A DNA stretch of 64,000 nucleotides from Gordonia sp. (in: high G+C Gram-positive bacteria). Its GTDB lineage: Bacteria; Actinomycetota; Actinomycetes; Mycobacteriales; Mycobacteriaceae. Numbering within the stretch: position 1 is the stretch's first letter; every line of letters starts with the position of its first letter. A program made the translations under genes and the position numbers. The notes beneath the pieces are model-generated. The model was not told the DNA's origin and did not search any database. It was given only the letters and a program-made list of their open reading frames with translations. Shown in pieces: positions 18,722-28,237 of the stretch. Where the stretch lies: assembly GCF_020438995.1 (NCBI RefSeq), contig NZ_JAGQTN010000089.1, positions 1 to 64,000 of the forward strand. Reading direction: 5' to 3'.

Positions 18722-20797
18722 GTGCCCGATGATGTTCTGGTGACCAGCCCCACCACGATCCGTGTGCCGGCTGGGACCACCGCGGGTACCGCGCTCCGCG
18801 AGCACGACCTGCCCAACAGGGGCCCTGAGGCGGTGGTCGTCGTCCGAGATCCGGAGGGCAACCTGAAGGATCTGTCGTGGGCACCGGAGATCGACATCAA
18901 CGTCGAGCCGGTTGCCGCGAACACCGACGACGGCCGCAAGGTGATCCGCCATTCGTGCGCCCACGTCCTGGCTCAGGCCGTGCAGGACGTGTTTCCCGAC
19001 GCCCGCCTCGGCATCGGACCGCCCATCACCGACGGCTTCTACTACGACTTCGACGTCGCCGAACCCTTCACCCCCGAGGATCTGGTGACCTTGGAGAGGA
19101 AGATGAAGCAGATCATCAAGTCGGGGCAACGCTTCTCCCGCCGCGTCTACGCCTCCAAGGACGAGGCGCGCGCCGAACTGGCCGCCGAGCCGTACAAGCT
19201 CGAACTGATCGACGACAAGGGCGCCGCCGACGACGCGGAGGTTATGGAGGTCGGCGGAGCCGAACTCACCGTCTATGACAACCTCAACCCGCGCACCGGC
19301 GAGCGGCAGTGGTGTGACCTGTGCCGCGGCCCGCACGTGCCCACCACCAAGTACATCGCCGCGTTCAAACTGACCCGCAGCTCGGCCGCCTACTGGCGGG
19401 GCGATCAGGCCAACGCAGGTCTGCAGCGCGTGTACGGTACCGCCTGGGAATCGGTCGAGGCCCAGAACATCTACCTCGATCGTCTCGCCGAGGCCGAGAA
19501 GCGCGATCACCGTCGGCTCGGCACCGAACTGGACCTGTTCAGCTTCCCCGACGAGATCGGTTCGGGCCTGCCCGTCTTCCATCCCAAGGGCGGCATCATC
19601 CGCAAGGAGCTCGAAGACTATTCCCGACTGCGGCACGCGCAGGCCGGATACGAGTTCGTCTACACCCCGCACGCCACCAAGGGTGATCTATTCAAACTGT
19701 CCGGGCATCTGGACTGGTACGCCGACGGCATGTACCCGCCGATGCAGCTCGACGAGGAACGCGACTCCGACGGCACGCTGCGCCGGCCGGCCATCGACTA
19801 CTACCTCAAGCCGATGAACTGCCCGATGCACAATCTGATCTTCCGTTCCCGTGGCCGCTCCTATCGCGAGTTGCCGCTGCGGCTGTTCGAATTCGGCACG
19901 GTCTACCGGTACGAGAAGTCGGGCGTGGTGCACGGACTCACCCGGGCACGCGGCTTCACCCAGGACGACGCCCACATCTACTGCACCCGCGAACAGATGG
20001 GTGAGGAGGTGCGCTCGCTGCTGCAGTTCGTGCTGGATCTGCTCCGCGACTACGGTCTCGATGACTTCTACCTCGAACTGTCCACCCGCAACCCCGACAA
20101 GTCGATCGGCTCGGACCAGGCGTGGGAGGAGGCCACCGAGGTGCTGCGGGAGGCGGCGTCGAGCTTCGGTCTGGACCTCGTCGACGACCCGGGGGGTGCG
20201 GCGTTCTATGCACCCAAGATCTCGGTGCAGGCCAAGGACGCGATCGGGCGCACCTGGCAGATGTCGACCATCCAGGTCGACCTGATGCTGCCGGACCGCT
20301 TCGAACTCGACTACACGGGCAACGACGGCGCCAAACACCGCCCGGTGATGATCCACCGGGCGCTGTTCGGGTCCATCGAGCGATTCTTCGGTGTGCTCAC
20401 CGAACACTACGCGGGTGCATTCCCGGCATGGCTGTCGCCGGTCCAGGTCGTCGGCATCCCGGTCGCCGAGGCATTCGCCGACCACCTCGCCGGTGTCATC
20501 GGGCAGCTCAAGGCACACGACGTGCGCGCCGAGGTCGACTTCTCCGATGATCGGATGCAGAAGAAGATCCGCACCCACACCACGGGTAAGGTGCCGTTCA
20601 TGCTGCTCGCCGGAGAACGCGACGTCGAGGCCGGAGCGGTCAGCTTCCGGTTCCGCGACGGCACCCAGGTCAACGGCGTACCCGTCGACCTGGCCGTCGC
20701 ACGGATCATCGACTGGGTCGCCTCGCGCCGCAACGAATCACCGACCGCCGCGCTGTTCGACGACTCTGCCGCAACAGCCGAGGCGGCGACCCCGTGA
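18722..20797 (+). CDS. thrS: Threonyl-tRNA synthetase
   Basis: The protein has 691 residues. The order is an N-terminal TGS domain (about 1-75), the editing domain with HSCAH (HxxxH, near 77-81) and a later Cys in DLCRGPHVP, a class II catalytic core with KPMNCPMH and [15 protein letters not shown], and a C-terminal anticodon-binding domain. It charges tRNA-Thr in the cytosol. It is the first gene of the conserved mycobacterial block thrS-HIT-pgsA-patA-pimA, with each junction overlapping or nearly so. The GTG start follows a GAGGAG site. Confidence 0.97.
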   Translation: MPDDVLVTSPTTIRVPAGTTAGTALREHDLPNRGPEAVVVVRDPEGNLKDLSWAPEIDINVEPVAANTDDGRKVIRHSCAHVLAQAVQDVFPDARLGIGPPITDGFYYDFDVAEPFTPEDLVTLERKMKQIIKSGQRFSRRVYASKDEARAELAAEPYKLELIDDKGAADDAEVMEVGGAELTVYDNLNPRTGERQWCDLCRGPHVPTTKYIAAFKLTRSSAAYWRGDQANAGLQRVYGTAWESVEAQNIYLDRLAEAEKRDHRRLGTELDLFSFPDEIGSGLPVFHPKGGIIRKELEDYSRLRHAQAGYEFVYTPHATKGDLFKLSGHLDWYADGMYPPMQLDEERDSDGTLRRPAIDYYLKPMNCPMHNLIFRSRGRSYRELPLRLFEFGTVYRYEKSGVVHGLTRARGFTQDDAHIYCTREQMGEEVRSLLQFVLDLLRDYGLDDFYLELSTRNPDKSIGSDQAWEEATEVLREAASSFGLDLVDDPGGAAFYAPKISVQAKDAIGRTWQMSTIQVDLMLPDRFELDYTGNDGAKHRPVMIHRALFGSIERFFGVLTEHYAGAFPAWLSPVQVVGIPVAEAFADHLAGVIGQLKAHDVRAEVDFSDDRMQKKIRTHTTGKVPFMLLAGERDVEAGAVSFRFRDGTQVNGVPVDLAVARIIDWVASRRNESPTAALFDDSAATAEAATP

Positions 20798-21369
20798 CCG
20801 GGTCACCCGGTGAGATCCGGGATGTCGGTACCGGCGACGACGACCGGTTGCAGCGGCTGTGGACCCCGCACCGGTTGACCTATATCACCGCCGAACCGCG
20901 CTCATCGACCAAGTCGTCGGGTCATCCGTTCCTCGACATCCCGACGATGTCGGACGAGGAGGGCCTGATCCTGGCCCGTGGTCAATGGGTGTACGCGGTG
21001 CTCAACCTGTACCCGTACAACGCCGGGCACACGATGGTGGTGCCGTACCGGCAGGTTGCCGACCTCGAAGACCTGACCCCGGCCGAGTCGTCGGAGCTGA
21101 TGACGTTCACCCAGCACACCATTCGCACCATCAAGGCGGTCTCCAACCCCAACGCGTTCAACGTGGGGCTGAACCTGGGCTATGCCGCGGGCGGCTCGCT
21201 GGCCGAGCACCTGCATCAGCACATCGTGCCGCGCTGGGTCGGGGACGCGAACTTCATCACCGTCGTCGGCGACGCCAAGGTCATTCCGCAATTGCTGCGT
21301 GATACCCGTGCGCTGCTGGCCGACAAGTGGCGCGAACTGTGGCCCGGCACCGAGGCGGGGACGGACTGA
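20794..21369 (+). CDS. HIT-family AP4A phosphorylase-like protein (Rv2613c type)
   Basis: The protein has 191 residues. The histidine-triad motif [10 protein letters not shown] is intact, and the [14 protein letters not shown] segment is typical of the HIT fold. The orthologous position in Mycobacterium tuberculosis (Rv2613c, between thrS and pgsA1) encodes a diadenosine tetraphosphate phosphorylase, so the same activity is likely. Its GTG start overlaps the thrS stop, and its TGA overlaps the ATG of the next gene as TGATG, so the three are translationally coupled. Confidence 0.92.
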   Translation: MTGSPGEIRDVGTGDDDRLQRLWTPHRLTYITAEPRSSTKSSGHPFLDIPTMSDEEGLILARGQWVYAVLNLYPYNAGHTMVVPYRQVADLEDLTPAESSELMTFTQHTIRTIKAVSNPNAFNVGLNLGYAAGGSLAEHLHQHIVPRWVGDANFITVVGDAKVIPQLLRDTRALLADKWRELWPGTEAGTD

Positions 21370-22046
21370 TGCTGAGCATCCTGGGCCGGGCGTCGGTGTC
21401 GAAGGTCACCGCACCCATCGGCAAGGCCCTGCTGGCCACCGGACTGACCCCCGACATCATGACGGTCCTGGGGACCGTCGCGACGATCGCCGCCGCGCTG
21501 ACGCTGTTCCCGATGGGCTACCTGTTCGCCGGAACGCTGGTCATCTGGCTGTTCGTCATGTTCGACATGCTCGACGGTGCGATGGCCCGCGCCCGCGGCG
21601 GCGGTACCCGATTCGGGGCGGTCCTCGACGCCACGTGCGACCGCATCGCCGACGGCGCGATCTTCGCCGGCCTGGCCTGGTGGTGCATGGTGCAGCAACC
21701 GCACCAGTTGCTGTTCGTGGCCACCCTGATCTGCCTGGTCACCTCGCAGGTCATCTCGTACGCGAAGGCACGGGCCGAGGCTTCGGGCCTGTACGGCGAC
21801 GGCGGCCTGATCGAACGGCCCGACCGACTCATCATCGTGCTCGTCGGTTCCGGTTTCACCGGTCTTGGGATCTGGTGGGCCATTCACGTCGCCATGTGGT
21901 TGCTCGCGGCCGGCAGTGTCATCACCGTCATCCAGCGGATGCATTCGATCGCATCGTCGCCCGGTGCGCGGGAGTTGATCCCGATCGTCACCAAGGACGA
22001 CGGGCCGGACGAGTCCGAAGGTGACGATCCGAAGACCACCTCATGA
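21369..22046 (+). CDS. pgsA: Phosphatidylinositol phosphate synthase (CDP-alcohol phosphotransferase)
   Basis: The protein has 225 residues and about six membrane helices. The CDP-alcohol phosphotransferase signature D66-x2-D69-G-x2-A-R-x8-G-x3-D87-x3-D91 is complete (DMLDGAMARARGGG...GAVLDATCD). Position and neighbours match mycobacterial pgsA1 (Rv2612c), which transfers inositol 1-phosphate from CDP-diacylglycerol to start phosphatidylinositol and PIM synthesis. The start is the ATG overlapping the HIT stop codon. The C-terminal tail is charged and cytosolic. Confidence 0.93.
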   Translation: MLSILGRASVSKVTAPIGKALLATGLTPDIMTVLGTVATIAAALTLFPMGYLFAGTLVIWLFVMFDMLDGAMARARGGGTRFGAVLDATCDRIADGAIFAGLAWWCMVQQPHQLLFVATLICLVTSQVISYAKARAEASGLYGDGGLIERPDRLIIVLVGSGFTGLGIWWAIHVAMWLLAAGSVITVIQRMHSIASSPGARELIPIVTKDDGPDESEGDDPKTTS

Positions 22047-22954
22047 CGTCGATCTCCGAGCGCCTCGCCGACCTCGGCTACGGACTGGGCTGGTCGGCCG
22101 TCCGTCACGCTCCCGACTCGCTGGCCCGGAACCTGTTCGACAGGGGTGGGGCGTGGGCCGGCCGGCGCGGCGGCGGACCCGACCAGCTGCGGCGCAACCT
22201 GGCCCGCGTCCTCGGCGTCGCACCCGCACAGGTACCCGACGACACCGTCGAGGCGGCGGTCCGCTCCTACGCCCGGTACTGGTACGAGGCATTCCGGCTG
22301 CCGTCGATGGATCCTGCGCAGGCCGCCGCCTCGGTCACCTTGCCCGCCGACGATCGGGCCGACCTCGCGCAGGCCCACGCCCGCGGCAAGGGCATTGTCA
22401 TCGCCCTGCCGCATTCGGGTAACTGGGACATGGCCGGGGTGTGGCTGGTTCAGCACTACGGCCAGTTCGCGACGGTTGCCGAACGCCTCAAACCCGAGTC
22501 ACTGTTCCGGCGATTCGTCGACTACCGCGAATCCCTCGGCTTCGAGATCTTCCCGCTCTCGGGCGGCGAACAGCCCCCGTTCACCGTGCTTGCCGAGCGA
22601 CTCCGGGCGGGCGGCATCATCTGCCTGCTCGGCGAACGAGACCTCGCCAAACACGGGGTCGAGGTGGAGTTCTTCGGCGAGAAGACACGGATGCCCGCCG
22701 GTCCGGCCCGGCTCGCGATCGACACCGGTGCGGCGCTCAAGGTGGCCCACCACTGGTTCGGCGACGGCGCGACCTCCCAACTGCGGTGCGGCCCGGCCAT
22801 CGACACCTCGGGCGGGGTGGAGGCCACCACCCAGTTGCTTGCCGACGCCTACGCACGCAACATCGCCGCCCATCCCACCGACTGGCACATGCTGCAGCCG
22901 CTGTGGGAGGCCGACTGGTCCGAGCACCGTCGCGCCCGGATCGAAGGGGCCTGA
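22043..22954 (+). CDS. Phosphatidylinositol mannoside acyltransferase (PatA-like)
   Basis: The protein has 303 residues and belongs to the lipid A/PIM acyltransferase family. The HSGNWD motif (His124, Asp129) supplies the acyltransfer residues, and a second acidic region GERDLAKHG lies near 194. Its position between pgsA and pimA matches Rv2611c (PatA), which palmitoylates the 6-position of the first mannose of PIM1/PIM2 at the inner membrane face. It overlaps pgsA by 4 nt (ATGA). Confidence 0.93.
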   Translation: MTSISERLADLGYGLGWSAVRHAPDSLARNLFDRGGAWAGRRGGGPDQLRRNLARVLGVAPAQVPDDTVEAAVRSYARYWYEAFRLPSMDPAQAAASVTLPADDRADLAQAHARGKGIVIALPHSGNWDMAGVWLVQHYGQFATVAERLKPESLFRRFVDYRESLGFEIFPLSGGEQPPFTVLAERLRAGGIICLLGERDLAKHGVEVEFFGEKTRMPAGPARLAIDTGAALKVAHHWFGDGATSQLRCGPAIDTSGGVEATTQLLADAYARNIAAHPTDWHMLQPLWEADWSEHRRARIEGA

Positions 22955-22961
22955 TCCGGCG

Positions 22962-24086
22962 GTGAAGATCGGAATGATCTGCCCGTACTCCTTCGATGTC
23001 CCCGGAGGAGTGCAGGCGCATGTGGTGGAACTGGCCGAGGTGTTCGGCCGGCGCGGGCACGAGGTCAGCGTCCTGGCACCGGCCGCCGACACCACCGATC
23101 TGCCCGACTACGTGGTGTCCGTCGGGCCCGCCCTGGCGATCCCGTACAACGGGTCGGTTTCCCGGGTCAACTTCAGCCCGCGGGGGTACATGCGGCTGCG
23201 GCGGTGGATCGCCGACAACGAGTTCGACGTCCTGCACGTGCACGAACCGAACTCGCCGTCGACGTCGATGCTGGCGCTGATGGTGGCCTCGGGCCCGATC
23301 GTGACCACCTTCCACACCGCCACCACCCGATCCTTGTGGCTGACCGTCTTCCAGGGCATTCTGCGGCCCTACCACGAGCGGATCGCCGGCAAGATCGCCG
23401 TGTCAGAGCTGGCGCGGCGCTGGCAGATGGAATCGCTCGGCTCCGACGCCGTCGAAATCCCCAACGGCATCAGTGTGTCGAGTTTCGCCGACGCTCAGCC
23501 ACTCGACGGCTACCCCTCGGAGGGTGGTTCGATCCTGTTCCTGGGCCGCTACGACGAACCCCGTAAGGGCGTCGACATCCTTATGCGGGCGCTGCCGGCG
23601 ATCGTGGAACGGTTTCCGAAGGTACGGGTGCTGGTGGTGGGTGGCGGCAATGAGCGCGCGCTGCGCCGCCGGGCCGGTGCCCTCGCCGAACATCTGGTGT
23701 TCCTCGGCCAGGTCGATGACGCCACCAAGGCACGCGCACTACGTTCGGTGGACGTCTACTGCGCACCCAACCTCGGTGGGGAGAGCTTCGGTATCGTCCT
23801 GGTCGAGGCGATGGCCGCGGGTGCCGCCGTCGTGGCCAGCGACCTCAACGCGTTCCGGCGCGTACTCGACGACGGGCGGGCCGGTCGCCTGGTACCCACC
23901 GGATCGGCAGAGGGCCTGGCAACCGCCGTCATCGAGCTGCTCGGCGACGACACCGCCCGCGCCGAACTCGTCGCCCGCGCCCAGGCCAGGGCGGCCCGAT
24001 ACGACTGGTCGCGGGTCGCCGACCAGATCCTGCGGGTGTATGAGACGGTCACCGTCGGCGCGGGCCCCGTCATCATTTCCGACTGA
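22962..24086 (+). CDS. pimA: Phosphatidylinositol alpha-mannosyltransferase PimA
   Basis: The protein has 374 residues from GTG 22962, seven bases after the patA stop. It is a GT-B / GT4 glycosyltransferase: N-terminal GGVQAHVVELAEVFGRRGHEV acceptor-side loop, VLHVHEPNSPS near 88, TFHTATTRS near 113, C-terminal GRYDEPRKGVDIL donor site and GGESFGIVLVEAM with the E-x7-E donor-binding pattern. PimA adds the first mannose from GDP-mannose to phosphatidylinositol on the cytosolic membrane face. Gene order supports the assignment. Confidence 0.95.
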   Translation: MKIGMICPYSFDVPGGVQAHVVELAEVFGRRGHEVSVLAPAADTTDLPDYVVSVGPALAIPYNGSVSRVNFSPRGYMRLRRWIADNEFDVLHVHEPNSPSTSMLALMVASGPIVTTFHTATTRSLWLTVFQGILRPYHERIAGKIAVSELARRWQMESLGSDAVEIPNGISVSSFADAQPLDGYPSEGGSILFLGRYDEPRKGVDILMRALPAIVERFPKVRVLVVGGGNERALRRRAGALAEHLVFLGQVDDATKARALRSVDVYCAPNLGGESFGIVLVEAMAAGAAVVASDLNAFRRVLDDGRAGRLVPTGSAEGLATAVIELLGDDTARAELVARAQARAARYDWSRVADQILRVYETVTVGAGPVIISD

Positions 24087-24114
24087 TCAACCCCTGACCG
24101 GAGGGTCCGCACTC

Positions 24115-24651
24115 ATGCACATCTCGGGCCTGACCATTCCCGGGCCGCTCGTGGCCACGTTGACCATCGTGACGATGGTCATGCTGCTCGCCGGGTGGTG
24201 GGCGTACAAGGTCGCGGTCAGGCTCGACCGGCTCAACGTGCGCGTCGATCTTGCTCGCGGTGCGCTGGAGGCGGCGCTGTCCCGGCGAGCGGTGGTGGCC
24301 CGGCTGGTGGCGGCCGGGATCGCCGATGATCCGCGCGCACCACCACACTCGCAAGACCTCGCCAGGCAACTCGTCACGGCCGCCGACCACGCCGAGCGTG
24401 CCGACGCAGCCGGACGCGAGGCCGCTGAGAACGAGCTGTCGGCGGCGCTGGCCCGCACGGATGCCTCCCGGCGGCCCGCGGCGCTGGTCGCCGAGCTGGC
24501 AGATGCCGAGACCCGGGTCATGATCGCCCGGCGGTTCTACAACGACGCCGTCCGCGACACTCGCAGCCTCGGCGAACGGCGTCTGGTGCGACGGCTGCAC
24601 CTGGGTGGAACCGCTCCGTTGCCGCAGTTCTTCGAGATCATCGAACGCTGA
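24115..24651 (+). CDS. LemA-like membrane-anchored protein
   Basis: The protein has 178 residues. One N-terminal membrane helix (about 12-32) is followed by a long helical region. The C-terminal pattern ADAETRVMIARRFYNDAVRDTRSL ... PLPQFFEIIE resembles the LemA family (normally RRxYNxAVxxYN). In M. tuberculosis the gene after pimA (Rv2609c) is annotated as a NUDIX-type membrane protein; no NUDIX box is present here, so the position is occupied by a different gene. The function is unknown. Confidence 0.7.
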   Translation: MHISGLTIPGPLVATLTIVTMVMLLAGWWAYKVAVRLDRLNVRVDLARGALEAALSRRAVVARLVAAGIADDPRAPPHSQDLARQLVTAADHAERADAAGREAAENELSAALARTDASRRPAALVAELADAETRVMIARRFYNDAVRDTRSLGERRLVRRLHLGGTAPLPQFFEIIER

Positions 24652-24833
24652 GCACCAGGGCGTGCCTGTCCATCCGGGTAGGGTTCGTTTAATGAGAGTA
24701 GGTCGGGAGTGGCTCATTGCGATCCCTCGCCTAGACTTAACGGGCAACACGCACGTGCGGCCGTCGGTCGCTGCCCGTACCGGGCCCGACCGCCGACCGT
24801 GGGCGAGTGGACGACATCGAAGCAGGAGAGTCA

Positions 24834-25721
24834 GTGAGTCAGTTCCAGGGCACGGCCCGGGTTAAACGCGGAATGGCCGAAATGCTCAAGGGCGGCGTCA
24901 TCATGGACGTGGTCACCGCCGAGCAGGCAAAGATCGCCGAGGACGCCGGTGCGGTCGCGGTGATGGCGCTTGAGCGTGTGCCGGCCGATATCCGCGCCCA
25001 GGGCGGTGTATCGCGGATGAGCGATCCCGACATGATCGACGGCATCATCTCCGCCGTCAGCATCCCGGTGATGGCCAAGGCCCGAATCGGCCACTTCGTG
25101 GAGGCACAGATCCTGCAGAGCCTCGGTGTCGACTACATCGACGAGTCCGAGGTGCTCACCCCCGCCGACTACGCCAACCACATCGATAAGTGGCAGTTCA
25201 CGGTGCCGTTCGTGTGCGGTGCCACCAACCTCGGCGAGGCCCTGCGCCGCATCACCGAAGGTGCGGCGATGATCCGCTCTAAGGGCGAGGCCGGTACGGG
25301 TGACGTCTCCAACGCCACCACCCACATGCGCAAGATCCGCGACGAGATCCGCAGGCTCACATCGTTGCCCAAGGACGAGCTGTACGTGGCGGCCAAGGAA
25401 TTGCAGGCGCCGTACGACCTCGTCGCCGAGGTCGCCGAACTCGGCAAGCTGCCGGTCACCCTGTTCACGGCGGGCGGGATCGCCACGCCCGCCGACGCGG
25501 CGATGATGATGCAGCTCGGTGCCGAAGGTGTGTTCGTCGGATCGGGTATCTTCAAGTCCGGCAATCCGGCTCAGCGTGCTGCGGCGATCGTGCAGGCGAC
25601 GACCTTCCACGACGACCCCGACGTACTGGCCAAGGTGTCACGCGGACTGGGTGAGGCGATGGTCGGAATCAACGTCGACGAGATTCCGCAACCGCACCGC
25701 CTGGCCGAGCGCGGCTGGTAG
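24834..25721 (+). CDS. pdxS: Pyridoxal 5'-phosphate synthase subunit PdxS
   Basis: The protein has 295 residues and is very strongly conserved. The GTG start follows AGGAG at proper spacing. It is a (beta/alpha)8 barrel with the two catalytic lysines in [11 protein letters not shown] and in the phosphate-binding [14 protein letters not shown]. PdxS condenses ribose 5-phosphate, glyceraldehyde 3-phosphate and ammonia from PdxT into PLP. PdxT lies 3.4 kb downstream, separated by a signalling module and tesB. The 182 nt upstream of pdxS hold no gene. Confidence 0.97.
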   Translation: MSQFQGTARVKRGMAEMLKGGVIMDVVTAEQAKIAEDAGAVAVMALERVPADIRAQGGVSRMSDPDMIDGIISAVSIPVMAKARIGHFVEAQILQSLGVDYIDESEVLTPADYANHIDKWQFTVPFVCGATNLGEALRRITEGAAMIRSKGEAGTGDVSNATTHMRKIRDEIRRLTSLPKDELYVAAKELQAPYDLVAEVAELGKLPVTLFTAGGIATPADAAMMMQLGAEGVFVGSGIFKSGNPAQRAAAIVQATTFHDDPDVLAKVSRGLGEAMVGINVDEIPQPHRLAERGW

Positions 25722-25762
25722 GGCCGGGGCACACGACGATGGGCGTATCCGAGGGAGACTCA

Positions 25763-26785
25763 GTGGACTTGATCATTCGCGATGACTCCCGGTGCGGAAC
25801 CGACACCGTCGGGCCGCTCACGCTGAGCTGGGCCGCCAACAGTGACGTCGGCCGGGTCCGGGAGTCCAATGAGGACGCGGCGTCGGCGCGGCCCGGTAAG
25901 TACTTCGTCGCCGACGGAATGGGCGGCCATGAGAGTGGCGAGGTTGCGAGCGAGACCGCGCTGCGCGCGCTCGACGGCGTTGCCTGTGGCGGTGACCGCA
26001 CCGAGACGCAGACGGCGCTGATCGATCTGCTTTCCACCGCGCAGCGGCGGATCGACGAGATCGATCCGGATGCCCGCCGCCGGGCGGGGACCACGGCGAC
26101 CGGCCTCATCCTGGTCACCCACGAGGAACGTCCGCACTGGCTGGTACTCAACATCGGCGACTCCCGCACCTACCGCTTTGCGGACGGTGTTCTCGAACAG
26201 GTCACCGTCGACCATTCACAGGTCCAGGAGTTCATCGACGCCGGGTTCATCACCGCCGAAGAGGCCCGCACCGATCCTCGCCGCAACGTGATCACCCGAG
26301 CGCTCGGCGCGGGCATGATCGAACCGGAGGCGGACTTCTATTCGTTTCCGGCGGTACCCGGCGAGGTGCTGTTGATATGCACCGACGGACTGACCGGCGA
26401 ACTGCCCGATGCGGAGATCGAGGGCATCCTCACCGACATGCCCGCGCCGAAGGACGCAGTCGCAACGCTGATCGCCGGCGCCCACGCATTCGGTGCCCAT
26501 GACAATGTCACCGTCGTCGTGGTGGCGGTGTCCGACACGGAGGCCGACGAACTGGCCGAGGCCGACGACGTTACAGTCGACGTGACGAACGACATCGCCG
26601 AGGCCGACGAGGTGGCCGATGACGCGGGCGGTGGCGACGATGACGCGGGCGGTGGCGCCGATACGGACGGTGACCAGACAGGCACGGCAGACTCCGACTC
26701 CACGGAGTCCGGCGGTCCGGAGGGGAACTCCGCACCGTCCGAACCGGCCACAGAACCCGCAGCAGCCGAAGACGCCCCGGTGTGA
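25763..26785 (+). CDS. PP2C-family Ser/Thr protein phosphatase with acidic tail
   Basis: The protein has 340 residues from GTG 25763, chosen because GAGGGAGA lies six bases upstream; ATG 25739 is the alternative. PP2C motifs are complete: SDVGRVRESNED, FVADGMGGH, GTTATGLIL, NIGDSRTYRF, CTDGLTGELPD and HDNVTVVVV, with metal-binding Asp residues in each. After about residue 255 comes a low-complexity Asp/Glu/Gly/Pro/Ser tail without transmembrane segment, unlike mycobacterial PstP. It overlaps the FHA gene by 4 nt. It probably dephosphorylates Thr residues, perhaps of its FHA neighbour or that protein's ligand. No partner kinase is encoded in the window. Confidence 0.88.
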   Translation: MDLIIRDDSRCGTDTVGPLTLSWAANSDVGRVRESNEDAASARPGKYFVADGMGGHESGEVASETALRALDGVACGGDRTETQTALIDLLSTAQRRIDEIDPDARRRAGTTATGLILVTHEERPHWLVLNIGDSRTYRFADGVLEQVTVDHSQVQEFIDAGFITAEEARTDPRRNVITRALGAGMIEPEADFYSFPAVPGEVLLICTDGLTGELPDAEIEGILTDMPAPKDAVATLIAGAHAFGAHDNVTVVVVAVSDTEADELAEADDVTVDVTNDIAEADEVADDAGGGDDDAGGGADTDGDQTGTADSDSTESGGPEGNSAPSEPATEPAAAEDAPV

Positions 26786-27486
26786 GCACCGCTGTCGTCG
26801 AATATTGCGGGGAACAGTTTCCGCTGGGGGCGGGGGCGCGGTTCTCGATCGGTCGTGAAGCCGACCTGGCCATCGATGACAATCCGTATCTGCATCGCCG
26901 GTTCCTGCTGGTGTACAACCTGAATGAACAGTGGTGGCTCAGCAACCTCGGAACTCATCTGTCGGTCAGCGTCTCAGCCGGCGACGGTTTCACCGCAACG
27001 CTGGGCCCGGGGGCACAGATGCCACTGGTCTACGGGGTGTCGACGATCGTGTTCACCGCAGGCCCCACCACCTACGAGCTCAGCGTGCACACCCCGCAAC
27101 CGAGCGTGGGCTCGGTGACCGCACCGGCGATGATCAGCGGCACCACCACCCAGGGGGTGCCGATGCTCACCGAAAGCCAGAAACTGCTCATCGTGGTGTT
27201 GGCAGAGGAGATTCTGCGCCGTGACGGCACCGGAGCCAGTTCCATCCCGTCGTCGGCGCAGGCCGCCGGGAGGCTCGGTTGGTCGATCACCAAGTTCAAC
27301 CGCAAACTCGACAACGTCTGCGACAAACTCGACCAGCTCGGTGTCTCGGGGATGCGCGCGGGCGGTGGCAGGCTCGCCACCAATCGGCGCGCCAAACTCG
27401 TCGAGTACGCGGTAGCGTCCCGGATCGTCTCTCGCGCCGATCTACCCATGATCGAGGCCGAGGCGGCGCGCAACCAGATGCCCTGA
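26782..27486 (+). CDS. FHA-like domain protein with C-terminal helix-turn-helix
   Basis: The protein has 234 residues with a GTG start inside the phosphatase stop (GTGA). Residues 1-100 follow the forkhead-associated pattern (FSIGREADLAIDDNPYLHRRFLLVY, then WWLSNLG), although the usual S/H phosphothreonine pocket is changed to YLHRR. Residues about 130-230 (LTESQKLLIVVLAEEILRR ... AAGRLGWSITKFNRKLDNVCDKL) form a winged-helix-like DNA-binding region. This links phosphopeptide recognition to DNA binding. Co-translation with the PP2C phosphatase suggests phosphorylation-controlled regulation; the target is unknown. Confidence 0.75.
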   Translation: MSTAVVEYCGEQFPLGAGARFSIGREADLAIDDNPYLHRRFLLVYNLNEQWWLSNLGTHLSVSVSAGDGFTATLGPGAQMPLVYGVSTIVFTAGPTTYELSVHTPQPSVGSVTAPAMISGTTTQGVPMLTESQKLLIVVLAEEILRRDGTGASSIPSSAQAAGRLGWSITKFNRKLDNVCDKLDQLGVSGMRAGGGRLATNRRAKLVEYAVASRIVSRADLPMIEAEAARNQMP

Positions 27487-27503
27487 CCCCTGATCAGTGC
27501 TCT

Positions 27504-27594
27504 CACCTGGGGTTTTCGTATGGGTAGTACTACCCAGGTGATGGGGAGATCTACCCATCGACCGTGGTGCCGGAACGCCTTAGCGTTCTACCCA
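27504..27594 (+). promoter_or_regulatory. Paired TGGGTAG-N2-CTACCCA palindromes at the LuxR-type gene promoter
   Basis: Site 1 (27521-27536) is a perfect 16-bp palindrome. Site 2 (27542-27557) matches it except for one base in its left half. Their centres are 21 bp apart, two helical turns. A third half-site CTACCCA (27588-27594) ends on the A of the LuxR start codon. TAGCGT at 27581-27586 could be a -10 element giving a leaderless transcript. An overlapping hairpin, CACCTGGG (27504-27511) with CCCAGGTG (27533-27540), may terminate the FHA transcript. Confidence 0.7.
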
Positions 27595-28145
27595 TGACGA
27601 CAACAACTTCGCACCAGCAGATCCCCACCACCAGCTCTGCCCGCGCGACCCAGGTCGTGCACCGCCCCGGCTATGTCGGAGCGCCCGCCGGCAGCCGCAC
27701 CTCTCACGTCCGCCGTGATGCGGAAGCGGCTCGCCGTCGTGAAGAGGCACTTGCCCGCCTGACCGCCCGCAGCATGCCGCTGCCCGGCCGTCCGATGCCC
27801 GGGGCGCACGTGCCCGGTCCCACCTCCCGCTCGATGATCCGCACCATCGAGGTCGAACGCGACGAGACCCCGCAGCCGGCGGTACACACCTGCACCTGCG
27901 CGGCGACCTCGGATCATGAGCGTCCGGCGCTGACCGACCGGGAGATCGAGGTGCTGCGCACCTGGCTGATGCTCGACTCCAAACCGGCCGTGGCGCAGGA
28001 GCTCTACATCTCGCTCGGTACCGTCAACACGCACCTGACCCGGATCCGGGCCAAGTACTCCGACATCGGCCGGGCGGCCCCCACCAAGGCCGCGCTCGTG
28101 GCCCGCGCCGTCCAGGACGGACTGGTCGCGCTCGACGACCTGTGA
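27594..28145 (+). CDS. Orphan LuxR-type transcriptional regulator
   Basis: The protein has 183 residues. The C-terminal GerE/LuxR helix-turn-helix is clear (LTDREIEVLRTWLMLDSKPAVAQELYISLGTVNTHLTRIRAKY, about 114-165). The first 110 residues are Arg/Pro/Ala-rich, disordered in appearance, with a short HTCTC cysteine motif near 102-106; no receiver or autoinducer domain is present. ATG 27594 is preferred over GTG 27564; no Shine-Dalgarno is visible, so leaderless translation is plausible. It follows the PP2C-FHA pair and probably responds to it. The palindromic sites upstream suggest autoregulation. Confidence 0.82.
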   Translation: MTTTTSHQQIPTTSSARATQVVHRPGYVGAPAGSRTSHVRRDAEAARRREEALARLTARSMPLPGRPMPGAHVPGPTSRSMIRTIEVERDETPQPAVHTCTCAATSDHERPALTDREIEVLRTWLMLDSKPAVAQELYISLGTVNTHLTRIRAKYSDIGRAAPTKAALVARAVQDGLVALDDL

Positions 28146-28151
28146 TCCGCA

Positions 28152-28198
28152 GACCGCCGATCACCCGCCGCCGGGGTATCCGCGGGTGATCGACGGTC
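28152..28198 (+). terminator. Hairpin terminator after the LuxR-type gene
   Basis: A 17-bp stem with one mismatch (28152-28168 with 28182-28198) and a 13-nt loop begins 6 nt after the LuxR stop. It isolates the signalling module from tesB. There is no T tract. Confidence 0.65.
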
Positions 28199-28237
28199 TC
28201 GGTCAGCGGAATCAACCACGCCGAATACACTCGTCGT

